From: Gammaproteobacteria bacterium HGW-Gammaproteobacteria-13
Lineage (GTDB): Bacteria > Pseudomonadota > Gammaproteobacteria > Pseudomonadales > Pseudomonadaceae
Length of the DNA: 64,000 nt
Direction of reading: 5' to 3'
Assembly (NCBI GenBank): GCA_002840155.1
Contig: PGZH01000002.1
Coordinates: 1-64,000 of the forward strand
How positions within the stretch are numbered: position 1 is the stretch's first letter; each line of letters begins with the position of its first letter. The notes beneath the pieces are model-generated. The model was given only the letters and a program-made list of their open reading frames with translations, did not search any database and was not told where the DNA came from. The translations under genes were made by a program, and so were the position numbers. This document shows, piece by piece, positions 44,391 to 52,351 of the stretch.

Positions 44391-44465
44391 TTATTCGAAT
44401 AAATTTACTTTGAAAGCAAATTCATAAAACACACACTTAAAAAACCATTCACTATTCGGAATAGT
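44391..44465. promoter_or_regulatory. two related palindromes in the microcin promoter region
   Basis: TTATTCGAATAA (44391-44402, perfect) and ACTATTCGGAATAGT (44451-44465, perfect arms around one base) share the half-site TATTC and lie 49 bp apart just upstream of the immunity-precursor pair. Paired half-sites of this kind fit a dimeric regulator; the stand-alone LuxR-type protein at 47.6 kb is the local candidate. No convincing -35/-10 pair could be fixed. Confidence 0.5.
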
Positions 44466-44500
44466 TTAAATCACAGCCGCCGAAGCCAACACACTTTCCA

Positions 44501-44556
44501 CTGAATTACTGAATTACTGAATTACTGAATTACTGAATTACTGAATTACTGAATTT
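44501..44556. repeat. 8-bp tandem repeat, seven units
   Basis: CTGAATTA is repeated six times exactly, and a seventh unit differs at its last base (CTGAATTT). It lies in the 281-bp non-coding gap between the M16 peptidase stop and the candidate immunity gene, about 125 bp upstream of the latter. Eight is not a multiple of three and no gene crosses it, so an effect would be on promoter spacing. A 7-bp hairpin (CCACTAC/GTAGTGG, 44582-44599) lies between it and the peptidase stop. Confidence 0.95.
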
Positions 44557-44657
44557 TGCTATTTTTCAAAACTAAGCGTAACCACTACAAATGTAGTGGC
44601 TCACCAAAAGGCCAAAGCCACCAAGTCCGCATTTCTGTATACGGCGATTCCGCGCTG

Positions 44658-47408
44658 TTACTTAACCTTGCCATCAATTTCCGCTAACACTTCAACAAAG
44701 TTATCCAAACTAAAAAAGCGCCGCATCACTGCATTAACCTGCTCGACAGTTACTGCAGCAAATGCATTGTTACGCTCCACCCAATGCTGCATCGTGACGC
44801 CCTCATATAGCTGGCGCGGCAGCCATGAAAGAACGCTCTGCTCCTGGGCAAAAGCCAGCTGCCGCTCATGCAGGATGGCCTGTTTGGCATAGTGCAGCTC
44901 CTGCTCGGTAATGCCGTTTTCGATCAACCTTTGCAGCTCTTCTTTGACTATATCGGCAAGCCTTGGGCCATCGCCCAATGGGTAACTGGCCTGAATCATC
45001 AGCCAACTGGCGTCATCGAAGGTGGCGATCTTCATTGAGGATTGGATGCTGTAGGTAAGCCCCTCCTGCTCGCGCACTCGCTTGCTCAAACGAGAGACCA
45101 TCTGATTACGCCCCAGCAAGTGCTCGGCGATATACAGGGCGGCGCTATCGGCATTCTTGCTATTGGCCTGATAGTGCAACTGACCGACGTAGATACCGGT
45201 CTGCTCGGCATTGGCCTTGCCGTGAATACGCGCCGCGCGGATGTCCTGGTACGGCTGGCTCGGCCGGGCATAGCCGGCCTTGCTGTTCCACTCACCAAAG
45301 AGTTCGCGCAGCTGCTCGCGTACTTGCTGCGGCTCGAAGTCACCCGACAAGGCAAATTCGCCATGGTTGGCCCCATAGAACTCCTGGTGAAAGCGCACCA
45401 CGTCGTCACGACTGATCGCCGCTAGCTCGGCCAGCTTCTCCGCCGGCTCGGCTTGCCGGCGGATGTCGCCCACCGGATACCGCTCGTTGTGACGATTGAG
45501 CAACTGACTCGCCACCGCAGCCGGCTGGGTAATGGGCTGTTGCAGAGCCTGCAGCTGATGGCGTTTGACCAATTCAAACTCGGACTGCTTGAACGCCGGA
45601 CGCTTGAGGATATCGGCCAACAGATTAAGCAAACTCGGCAAACGCTCGGGCGGGCTGCTGAACTGCACATTCAGCACATCCCCCTCCGGCATGATCGACA
45701 GACTGGCACCGATACGCCTCGCCTGATCCACCACCTGCTGATAGCTGCGGTTATAGGTGCCGCGTAGCAGCACCGTGCCTGTAAGTTCAGTCAATGCGCG
45801 CTTGCCAGCCAGGCTTTGCTCATCACCGAAGCGCAGGGTCATGCGCCCCTGCACGGGAGCAGCCCCCCCAGGCAAAGGTCGCAGGGCGACCTTCAAACCA
45901 TTGCCCAGAGAAAAGCGCTGAATGCCGCGCTCCACCTCGACAATTTGCTGATTGAAGGCAGCCAGATCGACAGACTGCGCGGGCGCCTCTTCCTGGGCGG
46001 CCCGCTGCATGGCCACTGGTTGCTTGCCTGACACAGCGCGGGAGGCCTTGTTAGCCGAGGCAGAAGCCTGATCAGCCACCAGCAACTGGCCGACCACACG
46101 GCGGCTTGCGACGAAATGCAGCTCCGCTTGACGCTGCACATCGGCCGCGCTGAGCTGAGCGAACTGTGCTTGCCGACGCAAGAGCAGCTGCCAGTCGCCT
46201 ACCGCAACCGATTCGGACAACACGTCGGAGAGCACGCCGTGATTCGCCAGAACCTGCGCCCTGGCATGCTGGACACTGGCCTGGAAACGCTGAAGCTCTT
46301 GCGGACCAAGCGGATTACGCGCAATACCCTCCACCTGCTCAAGCAGCGCCTTTTGCAGTTGATCGCGCGACTGCCCTGGCGCTAGCGATACGGCAAACAG
46401 CATATAACCACCCCGGCTAAAAGCCTGCTGCAAGGCTGCCACGCCGCTCGCCTGCCCTGGCACAACCAGCGCTTGATACAGCCGACCGTGGGGTTCGCCA
46501 GCCAGCATGTCAGGCAGTGCTGCCAGCGCAATGTTGGCCAGGTCAGAGGCAGCTGGCAGCGGATATGCAAGAGCCAACCACTCATTGTCGCCGCGCTTAA
46601 GCTGAGCGGTTACCGGCTTCTCCAGCACGGGAACAGCAGGTGGCTGTTTTTTCGCGGTGTCAGCCAGTATTGCCAGAGGCGCAAAATGCTGCTCGATAGC
46701 GGCCAACGTTGACTTGATATCGAATTTCCCGGTAATCACGATGGCTGCGTTATCGGGCCGGTAGTGATCCCGGTAGAACGCGCGCAACTGTTTCACGCTG
46801 ATATTCTTCAGCTCCTCGCGTGAACCCAGCACGTGCCGACCAAAGCCCTGCCCTGGCGTGGCGGCGGCAAACATCTGCTGCCCCAGCGCGCTAAGCGGAT
46901 TGTCCTGAGCCAGCTCCATCTCACGCAGTACCACTTCGATTTCAGCCTGCAAATCCGCTTGATCGAACCGTGCGTTGAACATGCGATCAGCCTCAAGCGC
47001 CAACAGATGGCTCAGCTTGTCGGCATCGGCGGCCAGAAAGGCCATATAGCGGGTGCGATCAAAACTGGTAGTAGCGTTGAACTTGATACCACGCTTGCTA
47101 AGTCCTTCGGTCAGCTGCGCTCCCGGCACCGTCGCTGTGCCCTTGAATAGCAGGTGCTCAAGCAGATGCGCGGTACCACCTTGGCCTTGCGGGTCTGCCA
47201 GGGAGCCGGTGAGGTAAATCATGTTGAAGGCAATAGCCGTGCTCTTGGCATCAGGCGCCAGAATCGCACGCAAACCGTTGGCCAGACGATATTCGCTCAC
47301 GCCCTCTAGCTCGCTAACTCGCTCGAGCGCCTGGTTATCCGCCATAAGCGGCGTAACTGCGCAGCACAGCAGCCCACACACCAGCATTAAATAGCGCGTC
47401 TTCAACAT
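44658..47408 (-). CDS. two-domain periplasmic M16 peptidase (PqqL-like)
   Basis: A 916-residue M16 peptidase with a signal peptide (MLKTRYLMLVCGLLCCAVTPLMA). The N-terminal half has the zinc motif HLLEH (His81, Glu84, His85) and the downstream Glu in AEIEVVLREMELAQ. The C-terminal half is a degenerate M16 copy (LRFGDEQSLAGKRALTELTGTVLLRG) without the motif. Length and layout resemble PqqL/pitrilysin-type single-chain enzymes. Placed in a microcin cluster, it could clear leader or misrouted peptide, finish maturation, or contribute to self-protection; sequence alone cannot decide. ATG 47408 is preferred over a start 27 codons earlier because it begins the signal peptide. Confidence 0.87.
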   Translation of the reverse strand: MLKTRYLMLVCGLLCCAVTPLMADNQALERVSELEGVSEYRLANGLRAILAPDAKSTAIAFNMIYLTGSLADPQGQGGTAHLLEHLLFKGTATVPGAQLTEGLSKRGIKFNATTSFDRTRYMAFLAADADKLSHLLALEADRMFNARFDQADLQAEIEVVLREMELAQDNPLSALGQQMFAAATPGQGFGRHVLGSREELKNISVKQLRAFYRDHYRPDNAAIVITGKFDIKSTLAAIEQHFAPLAILADTAKKQPPAVPVLEKPVTAQLKRGDNEWLALAYPLPAASDLANIALAALPDMLAGEPHGRLYQALVVPGQASGVAALQQAFSRGGYMLFAVSLAPGQSRDQLQKALLEQVEGIARNPLGPQELQRFQASVQHARAQVLANHGVLSDVLSESVAVGDWQLLLRRQAQFAQLSAADVQRQAELHFVASRRVVGQLLVADQASASANKASRAVSGKQPVAMQRAAQEEAPAQSVDLAAFNQQIVEVERGIQRFSLGNGLKVALRPLPGGAAPVQGRMTLRFGDEQSLAGKRALTELTGTVLLRGTYNRSYQQVVDQARRIGASLSIMPEGDVLNVQFSSPPERLPSLLNLLADILKRPAFKQSEFELVKRHQLQALQQPITQPAAVASQLLNRHNERYPVGDIRRQAEPAEKLAELAAISRDDVVRFHQEFYGANHGEFALSGDFEPQQVREQLRELFGEWNSKAGYARPSQPYQDIRAARIHGKANAEQTGIYVGQLHYQANSKNADSAALYIAEHLLGRNQMVSRLSKRVREQEGLTYSIQSSMKIATFDDASWLMIQASYPLGDGPRLADIVKEELQRLIENGITEQELHYAKQAILHERQLAFAQEQSVLSWLPRQLYEGVTMQHWVERNNAFAAVTVEQVNAVMRRFFSLDNFVEVLAEIDGKVK

Positions 47409-47537
47409 ATATGACCTATAGAAATCCAGCTGGCCGCGGCTGACTGGATAAATATCAAGTAGAGCTGGCCTATACCAAGCGACGCGCATACTAGTTGCGC
47501 ATGTGATATCCGAGAACCCGACAGATGTAGGGGGCAG

Positions 47538-47726
47538 CTATACCTCCCCAAGTTGCTGGGCCTGCATGGCAATCAGCTGCATGCGGCTAGTGACGCCCTG
47601 CTTGCGCAGCAGCGAGGAGACATGATCGCGCACGGTAAAATCACTGATATTCAGCTCGAGCGCGATTTGTTTGTTGGTTTTCCCCATGGCCAACAGATGC
47701 AGAACTTCCCGTTCTCGCTTCGTCAT
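47538..47726 (-). CDS. stand-alone LuxR-type DNA-binding domain
   Basis: A 62-residue protein that is essentially only a GerE/LuxR helix-turn-helix: LTKRE-like start TKREREVLHLLAMGKTNKQIA, then LNISDFTVRDHVSSLLRKQGV. There is no receiver or autoinducer-binding domain, and the reading frame before the ATG at 47726 does not extend one. It could regulate the cluster, possibly through the palindromes at 44.4 kb. It lies 65 bp after the HlyD-like gene. Confidence 0.8.
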   Translation of the reverse strand: MTKREREVLHLLAMGKTNKQIALELNISDFTVRDHVSSLLRKQGVTSRMQLIAMQAQQLGEV

Positions 47727-47791
47727 GCTTACACCACTCCATTCTTTCTTCTAGTTATCTGCTTCACATGTATTGACCTGGAGAGAACCCT

Positions 47792-49084
47792 TCACTCCTG
47801 CATTTTCCCCGTGACGGAATACAGCGGTTCCAACGCCCACTCGTAGAGCCTGCGCTTATCCTGGACGACATCTGCCTCCAACAGCATGCCGGCCTGCAGT
47901 AGCTGTGCATGGCCATAGACATCAATGCTTGGCGAGTCGAGCGCGACCGTGACGCGATAGAACAGCTCGCTGGGTGCCCCACCACCCTGAATGGCGCTGG
48001 CGATATGTGCAGGCAACTCCTGCGCCGCATAAGGGCTTTTCGCTACATCGACCACCCGACCACGGGCCATGCCGAACTTCTGGTAGGGGTAGGCTGCGTA
48101 GCGCATCAGAACAGGCTGTCCTGGCTCAATAAAACCCGCTTGACGTGGTGCGGCATAGAGATGGGCAGTCAAGGTAACGCCTTGCGGAATCAAACTGGCC
48201 AGCAATGCACCTGCCGTCACCTGCTGACCAGGCTGAACACTCAGCCCGGTCAGCGTTCCAGCAAAGGGGGCGACACTGACCAACTCAGCACGCACATCGC
48301 TTTCCGCCTGTTCCTGCCTGATCAGAGCAATGCCGTTGTCGATTTCACTCATTTCGCTGCGGTGGCGCAACTCGGCATCCTGGCGTTGAGCCATCAGCTC
48401 AGTACGCTCTCGCTGTATGCTGGCACGGGCACGCTGAATACTTTGCTGTTGACCTTGTAGGGTAAGCAGCTCAGCCTCAGCTTGTTGCAGTTGAGCGACA
48501 GAGATAAACCCCGCATCGACCAGCTCCTGTTGCCTCCCCAGATGGGTATTGGCCAGTTCCCCACGGCGCTCGAGCAGACGCACTTCTTCGCGGAACTGAG
48601 ACAGTTCACTAGCGATGGTTGCCAGACGGCTATCGAACATGCGCAACTGCCCAGCCAGACGCTCATCCGCCAATGAGCGATTGCGCTCCAGCAAAAGCAG
48701 ACGCTGGCTCAGTTGCTGCGAAATCAGCTTCTGGGTTCCCCCTGCTGCGGAAAGCCGCTCGCCAGAAAGAACGAACAACGCCTCCCCAGCCTCGACCGAC
48801 TGCCCCTCGACAACCCGCACATCGCTAAGAATGCCAGGGCCGGGAGCGGTCAAACGCAGCATACCCCTCTCTGGCATGAGCAGACCGTTGATCGTGGCTT
48901 TGCGGGTGTAGGTACCGAAAAAAGCGAACGCCACGACCAGCAGGATCAGCGCACCCGCCAGAATGGCGGCTAGCCCATAGCCCCAGGGTTGGTGAATAAG
49001 GACATTACCGAAACGCTGCGCACTCTTGGCAGCAAGTGCCTCAGCACGAAATAGGGGGGCTTCATCCGTTGAAGACGTAGGCAT
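47792..49084 (-). CDS. HlyD/CvaA-like periplasmic adaptor
   Basis: A 430-residue membrane-fusion protein. It has a cytoplasmic N-terminus LFRAEALAAKSAQRFGNVLIHQPWG, one membrane helix (about residues 36-58), a lipoyl half (GILSDVRVVEGQSVEAGEALFVL), a coiled-coil hairpin (about 120-260), the second lipoyl half (APFAGTLTGLSVQPGQQV) and a beta-barrel. This is the adaptor type that joins C39 ABC exporters to TolC, as CvaA does for microcin V. It heads the minus-strand cluster. ATG 49084 gives the family-typical N-terminus; ribosome sites are poor at it and at the alternative 49150. Confidence 0.9.
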   Translation of the reverse strand: MPTSSTDEAPLFRAEALAAKSAQRFGNVLIHQPWGYGLAAILAGALILLVVAFAFFGTYTRKATINGLLMPERGMLRLTAPGPGILSDVRVVEGQSVEAGEALFVLSGERLSAAGGTQKLISQQLSQRLLLLERNRSLADERLAGQLRMFDSRLATIASELSQFREEVRLLERRGELANTHLGRQQELVDAGFISVAQLQQAEAELLTLQGQQQSIQRARASIQRERTELMAQRQDAELRHRSEMSEIDNGIALIRQEQAESDVRAELVSVAPFAGTLTGLSVQPGQQVTAGALLASLIPQGVTLTAHLYAAPRQAGFIEPGQPVLMRYAAYPYQKFGMARGRVVDVAKSPYAAQELPAHIASAIQGGGAPSELFYRVTVALDSPSIDVYGHAQLLQAGMLLEADVVQDKRRLYEWALEPLYSVTGKMQE

Positions 49085-49261
49085 TGGCACAGACTTTTTG
49101 TGAATTATCGTTATTGGAGCGTCTACGACGCGGCGCGCACGATAATGCATCTCAAAAACCAATGGCATTGATTTATATCTTTAGGCTTGATGGAGTGATT
49201 ACAAAATATGTAAAGAAAGTGTCATTCCATCACGCCCAATGCCGGCAGTTCTCAGTACTAG

Positions 49262-49921
49262 CTAGATCACCTGCTCCAGCGGCACATGCAGCTTGGCGTA
49301 CAGCGCCTCCACGGCCTCGCGTGCTTGCGGGGCGATATAGCCGCCTTCCAGCGTCAGCACCTGGTAGATGCCACGACGCAGCATCTCCTGGCTAAGGTCG
49401 CCGGGGTTGCCGCGGGTGGTGCAGAGAAAGCGCACCCAGGAGGTCATGATGATCCAGCTGTTGAGGGTCAACGCCTCGATCTGCGCCGGGCTCATCAACA
49501 GAATGCCGGCCTCGACAAAGCCCTGATAAATCTCCTGTGCACGCTGCAGACAGCGCTGCGAGAACAGCTTGTAGCGCTCGGCCAGCTCGGCGTCGCTATC
49601 GAGCAGGTGTTCCAGATCGCGGTGCAGAAAGCGGTAATGCCACATGGCGGCGAGCAGTGCTTCCAGATAGAAAGTCTTGTCCTGCACCGTCAGCGCGCGG
49701 CCTTCGGGGCGGCGCAGAAAGGTATCCACCTGGCTTTCGTAGAGGGCAAACAGCTCGGCGATGATCGCCTGCTTGTTACGGAAGTGGTAGTACAGGTTGC
49801 CCGGTGAAATCCCCAGGTGCGCGGCGATATGGTTGGTGGTGACGCTGCGCTCGCCCTGGGCGTTAAACAGCGCCAGGCTCTCCTGAATGATGCGTTCGCG
49901 GGTTTTCAGTGGGGCTGACAT
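49262..49921 (-). CDS. TetR family transcriptional regulator
   Basis: A 219-residue repressor-type protein. The helix-turn-helix lies at about residues 10-55 (RERIIQESLALFNAQGERSVTTNHIAAHLGISPGNLYYHFRNKQAII), followed by a ligand domain of the TetR_C type (YRFLHRDLEHLLDSDAELAERY). The start is ATG 49921; a TTG seven codons earlier is less likely. It is divergent from the aldehyde dehydrogenase and probably binds the perfect palindrome at 50063-50080. Confidence 0.9.
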   Translation of the reverse strand: MSAPLKTRERIIQESLALFNAQGERSVTTNHIAAHLGISPGNLYYHFRNKQAIIAELFALYESQVDTFLRRPEGRALTVQDKTFYLEALLAAMWHYRFLHRDLEHLLDSDAELAERYKLFSQRCLQRAQEIYQGFVEAGILLMSPAQIEALTLNSWIIMTSWVRFLCTTRGNPGDLSQEMLRRGIYQVLTLEGGYIAPQAREAVEALYAKLHVPLEQVI

Positions 49922-50054
49922 AACGACTCGATCTCGACTCAAAAGCCCGGCAAAGGTACAGGCAGAACCATCAGAAGTGTTACCGGAAAAAGCCGCGGAA
50001 ACATGCGCTAACTTTTCGTTGGGCTGCGTCCGTCGGCTGACAGCACCATGCTAT

Positions 50055-50083
50055 TTGACAGATTAGAGCAATTGCTCTAAAAA
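50055..50083 (+). promoter_or_regulatory. aldehyde dehydrogenase promoter with TetR operator in the spacer
   Basis: TTGACA (50055-50060) and TAAAAA (50078-50083) are spaced by 17 bp. The perfect 18-bp palindrome TTAGAGCAATTGCTCTAA (50063-50080) fills the spacer and overlaps the -10. A repressor bound there would block RNA polymerase. The divergent tetR gene is the obvious source of the repressor. Confidence 0.65.
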
Positions 50084-50157
50084 TCCAGCACACCTTTTCT
50101 GCAGCGGCCTCAGCTCATCTGACGCACTGCATTGCTGGAATGCCGAGGAGCAACACC

Positions 50158-51600
50158 ATGGTCGCCGACGTCGCTTATCTAGAACAAAGCCTGCAACGCA
50201 GCCAACAGCAGCTCAGCCAGTTGGAGAGCAGCTTTGCCCGTCAGCGCCAGGCGTTCAAGGCCAACCCCATGCCTTCGGCCGAGCAGCGTATCCAGTGGCT
50301 CAATGTGTTGCGTGATCTGCTCAGCAACCAGCGTGAGGCGCTGATCAGCGCCATCTCCCAGGATTTCAGCAACCGCAGCGCCGACGAGACCCTGCTCGCC
50401 GAGCTGATGCCGAGCCTGCATGGCATTCACTACGCGACCAAGCGCATCAAGAAATGGATGAAGCCTTCACGGCGTAGCGTTGGCATGCAGTTTATGCCGG
50501 CTTCGGCCAAGGTCATCTACCAGCCGCTGGGCGTGGTTGGGGTGATCGTGCCGTGGAACTATCCGCTGTTTCTCGCCATCGGCCCGCTGGTCGGCGCCCT
50601 GGCAGCCGGCAACCGGGTGATGATCAAGATGAGCGAGTCGACCCCGGCCACCTCGCAACTGATCAAGGACCTGCTGGCCAAGGTGTTCCCCGAGGACCTG
50701 GTGACGGTGGTGCTGGGCGAGGCGGAAGTCGGCATGGCCTTCTCCAAACTGCCGTTCGACCATCTGCTGTTCACCGGCGCCACCAGCATCGGCAAACACG
50801 TGATGCGCGCCGCGGCCGAGAACCTGACCCCGGTCACCCTGGAGCTGGGCGGCAAGTCACCGGCCATCGTCTCGGCATCCGTACCGCTGAGCGACGCTGC
50901 CGAGCGCATCGCCTTCGGCAAGACCATGAACGCTGGCCAGACCTGCGTCGCACCGGATTACGTGCTGGTGCCGAAAGACCGCGTGGAGGGTTTTGTCGAG
51001 GCTTACCGCAATGCGGTGCAGAGCTTCTACCCGCAACTCAAGGACAACCCGGACTACACCGCAATCATCAACGAGCGTCAGCAGCAGCGCCTCAATGGCT
51101 ACCTGCAGGACGCCGAGAGCAAGGGCGCGACCATCGTCCCGCTGTACCCCGAAGCTCAGGGCCGGCGCATGCCGCAAGCCGTGCTGCTGAACGTGACGGA
51201 TGAGATGAAGGTGATGCAGGACGAGATTTTCGGCCCGCTGCTGCCGATCATCCCCTACGACAAGCTGGAAGATGCCTTCGCCTTTATCAACGAGCGCGAC
51301 CGGCCGCTGGCGCTGTACTACTTCGGCTACGACAAGGGCGAGCAACAGCGCGTGCTGCACGAGACCCACTCCGGCGGCGTGTGCCTCAACGACACCCTGC
51401 TGCACGTGGCCCAGGACGACATGCCATTCGGCGGCGTCGGCCCGTCCGGCATGGGGCATTACCACGGCCATGAAGGTTTCCTCACCTTCAGCAAGGCCAA
51501 GGGCGTGTTTATCAAACAGCGCTTCAACGCCGCCAAGCTGATCTACCCGCCCTACGGCAAAGCCCTGCAGAAGCTGGTGTACAAGCTGTTCGTTCGCTAA
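50158..51600 (+). CDS. aldehyde dehydrogenase (coniferyl aldehyde dehydrogenase-like)
   Basis: A 480-residue NAD(P)-dependent aldehyde dehydrogenase. The motifs are VIVPWNYPLFLAIGPLVGALAAGN (cofactor and catalytic Asn), LELGGKSP (catalytic Glu) and NAGQTCVAPDYVLVP (catalytic Cys). The C-terminus FIKQRFNAAKLIYPPYG is usual for the CalB-like group, which oxidises long or aromatic aldehydes. ATG 50158 has GAGGAG 7 nt upstream. It is controlled by the divergent TetR and followed by a Tat-signal protein and a GMC oxidoreductase, suggesting an alcohol-to-acid oxidation module. Confidence 0.92.
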   Translation: MVADVAYLEQSLQRSQQQLSQLESSFARQRQAFKANPMPSAEQRIQWLNVLRDLLSNQREALISAISQDFSNRSADETLLAELMPSLHGIHYATKRIKKWMKPSRRSVGMQFMPASAKVIYQPLGVVGVIVPWNYPLFLAIGPLVGALAAGNRVMIKMSESTPATSQLIKDLLAKVFPEDLVTVVLGEAEVGMAFSKLPFDHLLFTGATSIGKHVMRAAAENLTPVTLELGGKSPAIVSASVPLSDAAERIAFGKTMNAGQTCVAPDYVLVPKDRVEGFVEAYRNAVQSFYPQLKDNPDYTAIINERQQQRLNGYLQDAESKGATIVPLYPEAQGRRMPQAVLLNVTDEMKVMQDEIFGPLLPIIPYDKLEDAFAFINERDRPLALYYFGYDKGEQQRVLHETHSGGVCLNDTLLHVAQDDMPFGGVGPSGMGHYHGHEGFLTFSKAKGVFIKQRFNAAKLIYPPYGKALQKLVYKLFVR

Positions 51601-51632
51601 CCCAAAATGGCCTGATTCGGTGATAACAATAA

Positions 51633-52178
51633 ATGCACAACACCATGCTTGAAGCGCCAGCCCTTACTCGGCGCAACCTGCTCAAGGTAGGTTTGATGGG
51701 CTCGGCCTTTCTCGCCACTGCCGGGCTGACTGCCAGCCTCAGCGGCTGTTCGGCGAGTACGCCGAAAGCCGGTTTTGCGGTAATCCGCGAGTCCGATCTG
51801 GCCTTTCTAAATGCCTTGATTCCGGTGATGCTGGCCGGCGCAGTAACGGCCGAGAAGATGCCTGCTGCCGTCAGCGCCACTATCGAAAATCTGGACTACA
51901 GCCTTAATCACCTCTCGCCGGAACTGCTCAAGCTAACCGTGCAGCTGTTCGACGTGCTCGCCATGCCGATCACCCGCGGCCCGCTGACCGGCGTCTGGGG
52001 CAGCTGGGAAAATGCATCGCCCGCCGATGTGCAGGCGTTTCTCGACCGCTGGCAGAACAGCTCCATCGGCCTGCTGAAAATGGGCTACGCCTCGCTGCTG
52101 CAGCTGGTGATGATGAGCTGGTATAGCCGAGAAGAATCCTGGGCACACTGCGGCTACCCCGGCCCTCCGACTGTTTGA
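51633..52178 (+). CDS. Tat-exported small protein, probable partner of the GMC oxidoreductase
   Basis: A 181-residue protein with a twin-arginine signal (LTRRNLLKVGLMGSAFLATAGLTASLSGC). The Cys after LSG may be lipidated. The mature part resembles gluconate 2-dehydrogenase subunit 3-type small subunits, which escort FAD-dependent dehydrogenases. The following GMC gene supports that reading, although no heme motif is visible here. Start 51633 or the next ATG at 51645; neither has a strong ribosome site. Confidence 0.7.
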   Translation: MHNTMLEAPALTRRNLLKVGLMGSAFLATAGLTASLSGCSASTPKAGFAVIRESDLAFLNALIPVMLAGAVTAEKMPAAVSATIENLDYSLNHLSPELLKLTVQLFDVLAMPITRGPLTGVWGSWENASPADVQAFLDRWQNSSIGLLKMGYASLLQLVMMSWYSREESWAHCGYPGPPTV

Positions 52179-52197
52179 CCACGATCTGCTGCGCGTC

Positions 52198-52292
52198 GGC
52201 CATGCCGCGTTAAAAATGGCCTCGGAGTGCTCATGTACAAAAGTACATTCCGCCTCCTCGGACATTTTTGCCTTGCCTGGCTCTAGCTCGCG
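52198..52292. repeat. nested palindromic intergenic repeat, copy A
   Basis: Shares with copy B the blocks GGCCATGCCGCGTT, TGCTCATGTACA, GTACA-TCCGC, GCCTTGCCTGGC and CTCGCGA. Its inner arms are AAAAATG (52212-52218) and CATTTTT (52263-52269), whereas copy B has GAAATCAGGC/GCCTGATTTC at the same place, so pairing is kept while bases change. The outer arm ACGATCT pairs on both sides (52181-52187 with 52293-52299). It fills most of the gap between the Tat-signal gene and the GMC gene. Confidence 0.75.
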
Positions 52293-52351
52293 AGATCGTC
52301 AATTAGCGGAACCACTGAACTCTAATAAGAATTCGCCTGAGAGCACCCTAA

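Noticed and set aside
44501..44556. A CRISPR array or phage attachment site
   Set aside because: The units are 8 bp with no spacers, no cas genes are near, and there is no integrase or tRNA gene.
39162..49084. An RTX-type or siderophore type I secretion system
   Set aside because: The ABC protein has an intact C39 peptidase and a double-glycine-type precursor lies two genes away; there are no glycine-rich nonapeptide repeats or siderophore enzymes.
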